A stretch of DNA of 64,000 nt from Stomoxys calcitrans (Eukaryota; Arthropoda; Insecta; Diptera; Muscidae), in the NCBI RefSeq assembly GCF_963082655.1, contig NC_081554.1, forward strand, positions 59,316,933 through 59,380,932, given 5' to 3'. A program made the translations under genes and the position numbers. The notes beneath the pieces were generated by a model. The model was not told the DNA's origin and searched no databases. It was given only the letters and a program-made list of their open reading frames with translations. Each line of letters begins with the position of its first letter. The stretch's first letter is position 1. Shown piece by piece: positions 34,070 to 44,999 of this stretch.

Positions 34070-36543
34070 GAGGGGTTGCTTTCTATATTTCGGGATTGGC
34101 TAAACTTTGTGTTGCAATCTGCCAACTGACAGCTCTATTGCAAAGCTTGATAGTTTTGAAGATATACGTACTCAGAACGTTTTGACATACGGGCGCTAAT
34201 TGTGCTGTTTACAGTAACTTAGAAGATTCATCTCGCAAAAAAAAAAAAGAAATTGAATCGTGAACATTTTCGTGCGATTATTATACCCCCCACCGAAGGA
34301 TGGGGGTATATTCATTTTGTCATTCCGTTTGCAACACATCGAAATACCATTTGCGACCCTATGAAGTATTCTTGATATTCTTGATCAGCATAAAGATCTA
34401 GGACGATCTAGACATGTCCTTCCGGCTGTCCGTCTGTCTGTTGAAATCACGCTACAGTCTTTAAAAATAGAGCTATTGAGCTGAAAATCGGCACAGACTC
34501 GTTCTTTGTCCATAAGCAGTTTAAGTTCGAAGATGAGCCATATCGTATTATATCTTGATATAGCCCCCTTATAGACCGATCCTCCGATTTAGGGTCTTAG
34601 GCCCATAAAAGCCACATTTATTATCCGATTTTGCTGAAATTTGGGACAGTGAGTTGCGTTAGGCCCTTCGACATTCTTCGCCAATTTGGCCCAGTTTGGT
34701 CCAGATTTAGATATAGCTGCCATATAGACCGATCCTCCGATTTAGGGTCTTTGGCCCATAAAAGTCACATTTGTTATCCAATTTTGCTGAAATTTGGGAC
34801 AGAGAGTTGTGTTAGGCCTTCCGATATCCTTCGTCAATTTAGCTCAAATCGGTCCAGATTTGGATACAGCTGTCATATAGACAGATCCTCCGATTTAGGG
34901 TCTCAGGCCCATAAATTCCACATTTATTATCCTATTTTGCTGAAATTTGACATAGTGACTTATGTTAGGCCCTTCAACATTCTTCTTCAATTTGGCCCAA
35001 ATCAGTGCAGATTTGGATATAGCTGCCATATAGACCGATCCTTCGATTTAGGGTCTTAGGCCCATAAAAGCCACATTTATTATCCGATTTTGATGAAATT
35101 TTGGGACAGTGAGTTCCGTTAGACCCTTCGACATCCTTCGTCAATTTGGCTCAGATCGTTCCAGATTTGGTTATAGCTGCCATATAGACCGATCCTCAGA
35201 TTTGGAGTGTTAGGCCCATAGAAGCCACATTTATTATCCGATTGTGCTGAAATTTGGTACAGTGAGTTGCGTTGGGCCCTTCGACATCCTTTTGTAATTT
35301 GGCTCAGAACGGCCAAATTTGAATATATATCTGCCATATAGACCGATCTCTCGTTTTAAAGTTTTGGTCCTATAAAAGGCTCAATTATTATCCAACTTCG
35401 CCGAAATTTGGATCTGTAAGTTGTGTTAGGCTGTTCGACATCCTTGTGCAATTTGGCCCAGATCGGTCTAGATTTGGATATAGCTGCCATATAGACCGAT
35501 CCTCCGATTTAGGGTCTTAGGCCCATAAAAGCTCATTTATTGTTTGATTTCGCCGAAATTTAGGATAGTGAGTTGTGTTAGGCCCTTCGACATCCTTCTT
35601 CAATTTGGCCCAGATTGGTCCAGATTTGGTTATAGCTGCCATATAGACCGATCCTCCGATTTAGGCCCTTTGGTGCATAAAGGCCGCATTTATTATTCGA
35701 TTTTGATGAAATTTGGGACAGTGAGTTGTGTTAGGCCCTTGGACTTCTTTCGTCTATTTGGCTCAGATCGGTTCAGATTTGGATATAGCTGCCATATAGA
35801 CCGATCCTCCGATTTAGAGTCTTAGGCCCATAAAAGCCACATTTATTATCCAATTGTGCTGAAATTTGTTACAGTGAGTTGTGTTAGGCCCTTCGGCATC
35901 ATTCGTCAATTTGGCTCAGATCGTTTCAGATTTGGATATACCTGCCATATAGACCGATCCCCCGATTTAGGGTTTTAGGGCCATAAAAGCCACATTTATT
36001 ATCCGATGTCGCCCGAATTTGTGTAGGTGAGTTGTGTTAGGCCCTCGACATCTTCCCGGAATCTAACACAGATCGGTCCAGATTTGAATATAGCTGCTGT
36101 ATAGACTGATATAGCTGCCATATAGACCGATCTTTCGATTTAAACTCTTGGGTTAATAAAAGGCGCATTTATCATCCGATTTCGCTTAAATTTGACAGTG
36201 ACTTATGTTAGGCTTTCCGTGTCGTATATGATTCAGAAAGTTGTCTATTTGCTTATGATCGTTCTCTATTTGCATATGGCTACCAAAATGACCTATATTT
36301 TGTTGTATAAAATTGAACAATGACTTGTACTTATTAGACCCCACAAAATCCGTATAGAATTTGGTCCAAATCGGATCGTTTTTCTATAAAGCTAATATGG
36401 GGGCATAAATTACACATTTTTCAACGGATTATGACAAAAAGGTGGTTTGCCCTAGATGGTGGGTATCCATAGTTCGGCCTGGACCTTAACACGTTTTTAC
36501 TTGTTGTTCTCTAATCCCGAAATATAAAAGGCAACCCTCGTAC
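34070..36543 (+). mobile_element. Mariner element split by a DINE
   Basis: TIRs CGAGGGGTTGC...TATATTTCGGGATT (34070-34100) and AATCCCGAAATATAAAAGGC (36514-36533, ending ACCCTCG at 36541) are inverted, with TA at both borders. The left part continues through a 5' UTR to a transposase-like start (KLNREHFRAII at about 34250-34280), a classic mariner N-terminus, where DINE sequence begins at 34281. After the DINE only about 37 bp of the right end remain, so most of the transposase is gone. Confidence 0.8.
34281..36506 (+). mobile_element. DINE-1/mini-me-like element, complete, inside mariner
   Basis: 5' end ATACCCCCCACCGAAGG, TATTCTTGATCAGCATAAAG, GTCCGTCTGTCTGTTG. Array landmarks CATATAG at 34721, 34874 and 35027 are 153 bp apart. 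3' end ATAGTTCGGCCTGGACC and CACGTTTTTACTTGTT. About a dozen units, some truncated. Open frames in it (34631-35059, 35544-35825) arise because 153 is a multiple of three. Confidence 0.9.
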
Positions 36544-37669
36544 AAATATATGAATTGAGGTACAGATAATGTTTTACAAACAAAATGGATAAATACAAAT
36601 ACCAAGTGACTTTAAGTCTGATCATTTGTGTACCCAGAACCATGTGTCTGGCCGCAAACCTTATATTTGTAATCGCCGAATGGACCCAAGGGTCATGACA
36701 AAGTGCTGATTTGATTAATGCGACAAAGCAATGAAATGATTGGTCATATATTCTTTATTATTAGCTTTAAGTCCGCAAATATATTCTGCTCTACAAAACT
36801 GAGTACAATTATACCAATATGGATTTCAATTATTATTCATTCATCTCTATATTAGCCTACTTAAATAAACCACAAATCATATGAGTTTTCTATTCTAGCA
36901 ACAAAAGAAAAAAATAACTGTCATAGATTTAGCTCAGTTGCCTTGTCAAGTGTTGCGATGTGGGATATCAAAATCAATATGTTTTCATCGTTATCAGAAC
37001 AAGTAATCCATTTATCGTCCATGTCACTTAATTGAATTATGGAAATGGATAAAATGAAATACACTCCAAACCTAAAAGTCGCATTCTGGGCGCATGTTGA
37101 GTAAATCTATGCCAGTATGAGTATGTGTGTATGTGTGTGTGTGTGTGTGTGTTCTTGAGTTGACTGTTCCACATCGTTGCAGTTATAATGTGAAAAACCA
37201 ACGAACCACGTTAGTCCTATAGTAAAAGAGAATGGAAATTCGCCATGTGCTGCAGCCACAGCGCTCAGTACAATAAGCATTTGGTAGAATTCTAGGCCAT
37301 ATCTATCGATGTGTGTGTGTGTGTGTGGCTGCCTCATGCATTCACATACTACGTTCGCCTAGATGAAATTTACAGATAGAGATGATGAATGAGCCCAGAA
37401 GCGATAATTTGTTATACATTTTGTTATCGCACTCGACCACTTTTCATAATGAATTAAACCGGAATGCAACTTTGCCGAAGAGATTTATGGATATTTTATT
37501 TACAGCATACCATCGCCATGGTTACAACTACAACCAACCTTGGCCAAAATCAAACAACTTCATTAAATGCATACTCGTATTTCAAAGTTGTTGGTGCGCT
37601 TTTTTTTAAGTATAGAACTTGATTTTGTCAATATTTAGGAATTATTTCAATTTGAATAATTATAGAGAG
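36544..37669. other. Non-coding stretch with (GT)n
   Basis: No recognisable gene. (TG)n runs lie at about 37122-37151 and 37311-37327. Confidence 0.55.
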
Positions 37670-38928
37670 AAACAAGTAAAAGCGTGCTAGGTTCGGTCAG
37701 GTCGAATCTTGGGACACCACAGATTCTGCTAAAAATTTATACAAAATAATTTTTGTTGTAGGGCATAATTTTATTCTACATATCAAACTACTGTCAGACC
37801 AGCTAAAACTAAAGCATCTAGGAACCGAACAACAATGATCGAGAGATCGGTTTTCATGGGAGCTATATCAGGTTATAGACTGAATTTGGACACATTTCGC
37901 ACAGTTGTTGGAAGTCGTATCAGAACTTCGCATGCAAAATTTCAGCCTAATTGGACAAAAATTGCGGCTTGTAAGGACTCAAGAAATCAAATCGGGAGAT
38001 AGGTTTATATGGGAGCTATATTAGGTTAAAGATCGATTTAGACCGTACTTGGCACAGTTGTTGGAAATCATAACAAAACACTAGATGTTCGATTTCAGCC
38101 AAATCGGACAACAATTGCGGCTTGTAAGGGCTCAAGAAGTCAAATCGGCAGATCGATTTATATGGGAGCTATATCAGGTTATAGACCGATTTGTACGGTA
38201 CTTGGCACAGTTGTTGGTCATAACAGAACACTACATGCAAAATTTCTGTCAAATCGGATAAAAATTGCGGCTTCCGGGGGCTCAAGAAGTCAAATTGGGA
38301 GATCGATTTATATGGGAGCTATATGAGGTTATAGACCGATTTGGAACATGCCTAACACAGTTGTTGAAGGTCATAACAGAACATCGCATGCAAATTTTTA
38401 GCCTAATCGGACTAAAATTGCGGCTTGTAAGGGCTCAGGAAATCAAATCGGGCAATCGATTTGTACAGTACTTGGCACAGTTTTTAAAAGTCATAACAGA
38501 ACACATCATGCAAAACTTCAGCCAAATCGGGCGAAAATTGCGGCTTCCAGGGGCTCAAGAATTCAAATCAGGGAACAGATTGTATGGGAGCTATATCAGG
38601 TTATAGGCCGATGTGGATCTTACTTGGCGCAGTTGTTGGAAGTTATAACAGAACAATACTTGCAAATTTTCAGCCAAATCGAACAAAAATTGCGGCTTGC
38701 AGGGGCTCAAGAAGTCAATTTGGGAGATCGGTTTATATGGGAGCTATATCAGGTTATAAACCGATTTGGACCATAGTCGACACAGGAATTGAAAGTCATA
38801 ACAGAAAACTACATGCAAAATTTCGGCCAAACCGGACAAAACTTGCGGCTTCCAAGGTCTCAAAAAGTCAAATCGGGAGATCGGTTTATATGGGAGCTAT
38901 ATCTAAATCTGAGGGAATTTCTTTGAAA
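37670..38928 (-). mobile_element. DINE-like element, 5' end missing
   Basis: Head AACAAGTAAAAGCGTGCTAG and GGTTCGGTCAGGTCGAATC (hairpin decayed). The body has seven or so units with TATATGGGAGCTATATCAGG, spaced about 150 bp. It stops at about 38928 against a LINE fragment without the TA/GTCY end. Closest to 18484-19415. Confidence 0.85.
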
Positions 38929-38929
38929 T

Positions 38930-39080
38930 TCACCAATAATATCAACGCATAAGAAAACACCTCGTGCACTGTCTGATTGGAAAACATGCTGACAGGCTAA
39001 AGTTTGCAAGTAACGATTTCAGCAGAAGCTGCAAGGACTTTGACGAAGAGGAGGCTATATAACATCTGACATGTGTGTGT
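38930..39080 (+). mobile_element. RNase-H LINE, C-terminal cysteine-region fragment
   Basis: Frames give CLIGKHADRLKFASNDF and SRSCKDFDEEEAI, then HLTCVCV, resembling the C-x2-C-x-H-x-C end of I-type LINE ORF2 (T-G-H-C-x-x-G start). A TG run at 39070-39084 is a small microsatellite at its end. Confidence 0.5.
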
Positions 39081-39092
39081 GTGTGGCAGGCA

Positions 39093-39668
39093 AAACAAGT
39101 AAAAGCATGCTAAGTTCGGCTGGGCCTAATTTGGGTCCCAACATCGGACCCGAATATGGTTCAAATTGGAATGTAGCTCTCATATAGACCGATCTGGAGA
39201 TATGGGGTCCAAAGCCAATAAAAGCTTAATTTCAAATCCGACTTCGCTGAAATTTGGAACAAAGAGTTATTTTTAGCGACCCGATATCCGACCTAAATAT
39301 GGTTTTCATTGGACTTTATTTAGATATAGCTCCCACATAGACCGATGTCCCGATAAAGGGTCTGAAGCCCTTAGGAGCTTTATTTTTTATCCGATTTCGC
39401 TGATAGCCCGCTATCGTGATTTCGAAAGATGTAGGAACGGACGGCCGGACATGGATAGTTCGACTCAGAATGTAGAGACAATCTAGACTATAAACACTGC
39501 GGTGGCGCAGATCAAAATTTCGAAGTTTTAAGTCAAGTTGGCTATATCAGGCCATAGATTGATTTAGACCATAATTGGCACAATTGTACGAAGTCATACC
39601 TAACAGCCAAAATCTAGAAGCTCAAGAAGTTAAATTGGAAGATCGGTTTATATGGCAGCTACATCAAA
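39093..39668 (-). mobile_element. Composite DINE fragment
   Basis: Head AAACAAGTAAAAGCATGCTA and TTCGGCTGGGCC at left. Units of both orientations follow (CTCATATAGACCGATCTGGA, then CGGTTTATATGGCAGCTACA), with a GGACGGCCGGACATGG end motif near 39437 in the middle. It looks like two or more DINE pieces joined. LOA sequence follows. Confidence 0.65.
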
Positions 39669-39671
39669 ACA

Positions 39672-41800
39672 TCGGCACCTAAGTCGATTCACGTCTGGTA
39701 TTGTGTCTCCATAAAAGTGACAGTGTCTGTTAGCCTTGAAAGCCGAGCAATGACATAGGAAATGCTTAAACATCTCACCATCTTCCCCACATGTCCTACA
39801 CATGCAATAACTTGCCGCAGCTATTCCAGATAAGTGAGCTCGTAGTCCCATAGGTGCCGTTATGATACTAAAAGCTATACTGACCTTCTTCTTACTTTCT
39901 CTCAGTAATAGCCTCTTCTTCTCACGATCAGGAACTTGCCATGGAATTTTCATCGACCTATTAACCGTTTCGTTATTTCACAATCTTTCATGCCCGTTCA
40001 TCGCCCAAGCCCTCAACTGGGACTTCGTTGCCCCAAAAGGCTTCGGTTAACCAAGAGTCTGCTCCTTCATTCTCCTCTTACCATGCTTTGGCCCAGTACC
40101 CAAACAGTGCGGATTGTGCCATCCTAAGAGAAGGGGATTATCACCTTCTTACACTCCAAGACTGTTCGTGACATTACTGTCCTGGTTGTTCTTGGACTGT
40201 ACTCGGCTCACTCGGTGTCCTTGCGCTAACGCCACACCACCTCACGCATTGAGCGATCGCCCGGATTTCCGCCTGCTGTACCTATTATGGCCAGGCAGTC
40301 GGAAATAGATCTCAATCCCTGGTTTTTCAATGAAAGCCCCCAGATACACTCTGTCCTCTAGCTTTGATCCATGGGTTTAGCATGAATTTCAGATTACAAA
40401 ATCCAGAGTTCCCTTAATCCAAGTAATTAGTGTTGGCAGCAGTGTCTCGGACTCGATCTCAAGTATCGTCTCAGTTATTCCAATGAAAACTTCTTCCATT
40501 CCTTCCAGGTTATCTAACGTCTCCTCGACTATATCGCGATGGTATGACCTGCTCCTATTCTCTATCCATTCTTCCATCGCCTTTTGCCTTATAGCCGCAG
40601 TGTCTGTTTCATACTTCATCTGTATGGCAGTTTACTGTCCTGTCACCTCACGCATTCTGTGATCATCCGTATCCCCGCCTTCAGGACCGTATTATGGGGA
40701 AGCAATTGAAAACAGATGTCAGTCCTTGGGTTCTCAATGTAGACCCCCAGGCTCAATCTATCCTCTATCTTTGATCCATCCAGGAAGCATGATCTTCCAG
40801 ATTACAATTCCAGAGTTACGTCAATCTAAGTATTTGCCGCTGGCATCAGTGCCTCTCACTCGACCTCAAGTGTCGTCTCAGGTATCCCAATTCCTTCAGA
40901 CATCTTCCATTTCTTCCAGGTTTCCTATCTTCGACTCGATTATGCCACGATGTTATGACATTAAGTCTCATAGCCGCAGTGGCTGCCTCACACTTAATCT
41001 GTGTGGCTCCGGCGCCCTAGTGGGCACGGACCTTATCGCCCCGCCTATGCCAAGACAATATATTATCTAATTCTGTTATATTATCTTATATTACCGAGGC
41101 GTAAGTAAGTAGCCGTCCAATCATGCTCCTGTGGAGTCAATGTACTATTCTCGGATTCAGGCCCCATTTCGAGCCTACGGCCCGTCTACATAGTGCTCAA
41201 CATCTGGGAGCCTTCAGAGCCTCCTTTCCAAGATCACACCCAATCATTTGACCTTGTCTGACATCGAAATCGTCTTGTTGTGGAAACGTGGTGCATCAAA
41301 TTGGACCACCTTCGCCTTTTTCGTGCAGATTTCAATCTTATATGGGTTTACATTGAGACCCGTAGGTGTAGCCCAGTCGTATGCCATCTCCGAGACCCTT
41401 TTCGACACTTCTACTTAGCGGATTCAGATCCTTTCGTATTAGAAGTATTATAACATCGTCTGCATGTCAGACGGGTTCAAATCCCTCTTCAGTCTGCATC
41501 CGTGATAGGTTATTTATAGTGGTCACCCATAGGAGTGGCGAAAAAATGTCCACTGTGGCATACCCTGTGCCAATTTCTCTCTTGTCATGAGACTCACAAT
41601 TTATCCACCTGTTCCTTAGCATATGGTTTATCTAGTCTAAGGAGCTGGTCGATTCGGTACTGATCTAAGGATTGGATCATTGCTTTGGTTCACACATTGT
41701 TAAAAGCCTCCTCGATATCAATGCGTACGTCTTGGCTTCGAAGGATTCTTCTATTTTATGCACAATGTAGCGTGTCACCCTATGTCTGATTGGAGTAGAG
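39672..41800 (-). mobile_element. LOA-like LINE with duplicated linker/RNase H block
   Basis: Read downwards: RT palm (HADD for YADD at about 41455, preceded by a stop), SDIRQGQMIG-type thumb text, linker, N-terminal RNase H (40870-40640), then at about 40625 the linker starts again (MKYETDTAAIRQKAMEEWIE) and RNase H is repeated to the C-terminal MCRTCGEDGEMFKHFLCHC (39775-39815). The order is therefore RT, linker, RNase H start, linker, RNase H, C-terminus. Frameshifts and stops occur throughout. The same seam occurs at 47520 in another copy. Confidence 0.82.
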
Positions 41801-44237
41801 CGACATCTGGTTTTGAACAGTCACGTTTTTATGGCAACTAGGGAATACAACCCTGCGCTACCACCATATGTTACCTCCACATACAAATGTGACCACTACA
41901 ACGACACTTCAAAGAAACATATGTTTTTTGTTTTTGCTATTTTGGAAAAGCAAATTTCATGATGGTTCCTCGGGGGACAGGATGGCTTGGGGGAACCATG
42001 ATGGTCAGTATGTGGAGGATGACAAGTTCTTTTTTCGATTGGATCTTGGCAGCAAACGGAGGTGGAGCCATCAGTAAATATAAAAAAATTAAACACAAGT
42101 GAATTAACAAAAGAAAAATTTAATGTGTTTATTGAGCGGTGTCACAGAATAAACAAAGTGGTGAAAACTAAAGAAATAATTTAAAACAAATGTAAAGTTT
42201 TAGTGAACATCTTAAAGCTATAGAAAATGTTACAAATATAAGGCAAAATTCTAAAAACGGTATATGTGTATATATATATATATATATATCTATGAAAACT
42301 TTACAATAATTTAAAATAACTTGAAAAATAAAATAATAAATGAAATCGGAAAGCTTAAAGAAAGTTAAGCTGAAAAAAAACCTGTTAAAGAAAAGGAAAC
42401 ATTTAGTAAAGAAGAAAACACTGAAAAGAAATAGAAAAAAAGTCAAAGCATGTAATGTAAAGTTTAAAGCTAAAAACTTAAGTCTAAAAATAAAAGCGAA
42501 AGTCAAGACTCCTCCACCTCCACTGCCACACGTATAAAAGACTTCAGCTGCTGCAATTGGCATATCCACAACTCCTGTCGCTACTCCACCGAGGGACCTA
42601 GACGCTGTCGCATACCCCAGTGTCCATAAGGTAGTCCAAAAAGTTTCTCTGACCATAAACAGACAGGCATACAGACGGTTGACTCTCGACGGATTTATTT
42701 TTGCTAATTTTGATCCAAACTACTGTTTTTGCTTAAAGTAAATGTTTTACGAAAAATTTGTTAGTCTTGATAACTTGAATTTTAATTTCTTAACTACCTT
42801 TTCTTTGGTCATTACAAGTTTAGTTATAAATGTCAAAATTGAGAGTATCAGGGAGGTTGTGACCTCCAAATAAAGCAGTGCCGAATTTTGTACGAATGTT
42901 AGAATGAAATATTTTTTTTCTTTTCTTTTTTTTCTTTCCCATGAAGGGATAGAAGACTAAAGAAAGGGGAAGGAATGGTGTAATGAACAGGTGAGTAAGC
43001 TTTTGGGGTACTCCGATTTAGTGGGCCACGGGAGTACCATGGTTTGGGGAGGGTTAGGCCGAGGCATGCCATGGAAGACCGGCATGCCAGCGAACCGATA
43101 AAGACATTTTTCCTGTGTGTTTAATTTCAAGTGTTTGCGTACCCGCTGTATTTGTCCATCCACAAGCTGGTTGATTTTAGTTTTTTTTTTGTGCCTCCTT
43201 TTTGGCAATAGGTGTTGGCAAAGAACCGCGCCCCATCCACTGAGCCATAGCCGGAGCTCAACCGCCAGCAGCCAGCGCCCGCCAGCATCTATTGCCACTC
43301 CAGAGAAAAGGTGGAGCGACCTCCTATGGGGGTACGTGACAACAACCTCGTGCAGTGCAGTTTTCACCGACCTTCCTTTGATGTAGTCATGCTGTTTGTA
43401 TTTGAGTAGTTTGGTGGATGATCATCTCTTTATTGTGGTATCGTCAATGCGTTCCGGGGTTTGAAGTAGAAAGGGAGTAAGGCTAATTTTCTAAAACTTA
43501 ATGGTTTCCTGTCTAAATCGCCTTAGAACATGTCTAAATCGACTTACAGGATGACGAAACGAGTACACGCCCATACTATCATGGAAGGTAAAGCAAGATA
43601 AGATTCACATTTTATACAGTCAGTTTAACCCGGATCACCCTGGGGTTTCCTTATGGAAACGCAAACATTTTTGTTGGTTTCTATAAAATTGCAACAGTTT
43701 GACATAAAGAAGTAAGTCTTCATGTTTTCACAGGTGGCAAGTGCATCTTTCAAACAAGTGGTAATTCGGTTTAAGATATAATGTTGATATTGTTAAAGTT
43801 GCCTAGTTGCTTTTTAAAGTGTGTTCTTTCTACTGATGTGCTTACGCAGGCCACTAGTCACCACGGTCCATGTCATCCTCATGACCGCGATCACATCAAG
43901 TCCACTACACTCTTACCAGTATTTACTATTGCTCTACGGAGAATATACTATAGTCCTTGACCTAGTGACAAGGCAGCCCTCGACTCCACACGTGGGCATT
44001 GCCAAAACCTTCCCACTGGTTAAACAAATCCCAATCCCAGGGAGTACTTAACCAGGCTTCAACTGAAGCCTCATGCTCCGAGAGAGTACCTATGTGGTCT
44101 TTAACCACTGCTTCTCACGATAAGCACATACTCTGCAGATCGGTTGCAGCACACGCTATATAAAACCTTAAGCTACCAGAATATAAACTATTGAATATCT
44201 CAAACCCCAAAAATAAAGGGTCTAATTCATAAATCTA
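41801..44237. other. Unassigned stretch, possible LTR-element remnant
   Basis: No recognised domain. It contains the lysine-rich ORF at 42340-42738, (TA)n at about 42267-42289, a pyrimidine-rich run at 42911-42940 and a purine-rich run AAAGAAAGGGGAAGG near 42960. Open frames at 42957-43367 (minus) and 43117-43386 (plus) overlap and match nothing I know. An LTR-retroelement leader and basic gag-like start are possible, but I found no matching LTR pair. Confidence 0.35.
42340..42738 (+). pseudogene. Lysine-rich ORF with one in-frame stop
   Basis: From ATG at 42340 the frame encodes a strongly basic segment (MKSESLKKVKLKKNLLKKRK onward), a PPPPLP run, a TAA at 42535-42537, and then continues open in the same frame with KTSAAAIGISTTPVAT, VHKVVQKVSLTI and FANFDPNYCFCLK to TAA at 42736-42738. 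That is 132 sense codons and one stop. Function unknown. It could be a decayed gag-like protein or chance in A-rich DNA. No start-site evidence beyond the ATG. Confidence 0.3.
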
Positions 44238-44476
44238 TTGGGTTGCCCAAAAAGTAATTGCGGATTTTTCATATAGTCGGCGTTGACAAACTTTTTTCAC
44301 AGCTTGTGACTCTGTAATTGCATTCTTTCTTCTGTTAGTTATCAGCTGTTACTTTTAGCTTGCTTTAGAAAAAAAGTGTAAAAAAAGTATATTTGATTAA
44401 AGTTCATTCTAAGTTTTATTAAAAATGCATTTACTTTCTTTTAAAAAATCCGCAATTACTTTTTGGGCAACCCAAT
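44238..44476 (+). mobile_element. Mariner MITE copy 6
   Basis: TTGGGTTGCCCAAAAAGTAA to TTACTTTTTGGGCAACCCAA, 239 bp, flanked by TA. No ORF. Confidence 0.93.
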
Positions 44477-44999
44477 ACATTAATCTTTGCGAATACCGAT
44501 GAAAGAATACAAATAACAAATAATTTATAATAGGGCAGGACAAATTTGTGAGAGGAACTGTATTCGTCGTTAAAACCTTTTTAAATATGGCAAAAGTTGG
44601 ATATCCTTTCTTCTTCTAATTAAATTTTCTAAAGAGTTTGGTTGATAAACTAAAAGAAAAATCAATGTTGACGTCATGCTTCAGTTCTTTTTTCTTTTAA
44701 ACAATAGGCCTTGCCGTAATTTCGATTACACACTACGATGGAAACATGTTTCATCTCCATTTGGGATTGCAAATGCAATTTTAATGACAATTACACTACA
44801 CTATAGCACATTTACCACAATAACGAGTCTCGTGGCATTGGCATGCCTTAATGCTGTAACTATGCGGCAAAAGTGTCCCTGAGCTTATGTCCCACAGTTG
44901 TATTGTGCGAAAAATTTTCCAGAGGCAGAAATATGGTATCAAAGGGATTTATATTAGGCCTCTAGAAGCATTAAAAGTAAGCTACTAAGCTTTATAAAA
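44477..44999. other. Non-coding stretch
   Basis: No recognisable gene or repeat. A 68-codon plus-strand frame at 44676-44882 has no known motif. Confidence 0.45.

Noticed and set aside
41938..43000. LTR retrotransposon with PBS and polypurine tract
   Set aside because: A TGGCAGC string and a purine run exist, but I could not find matching LTRs or any protease, RT or integrase motif.
42957..43386. Coding gene on either strand (136-codon minus, 89-codon plus frames)
   Set aside because: The frames overlap on opposite strands and neither has a recognisable domain.
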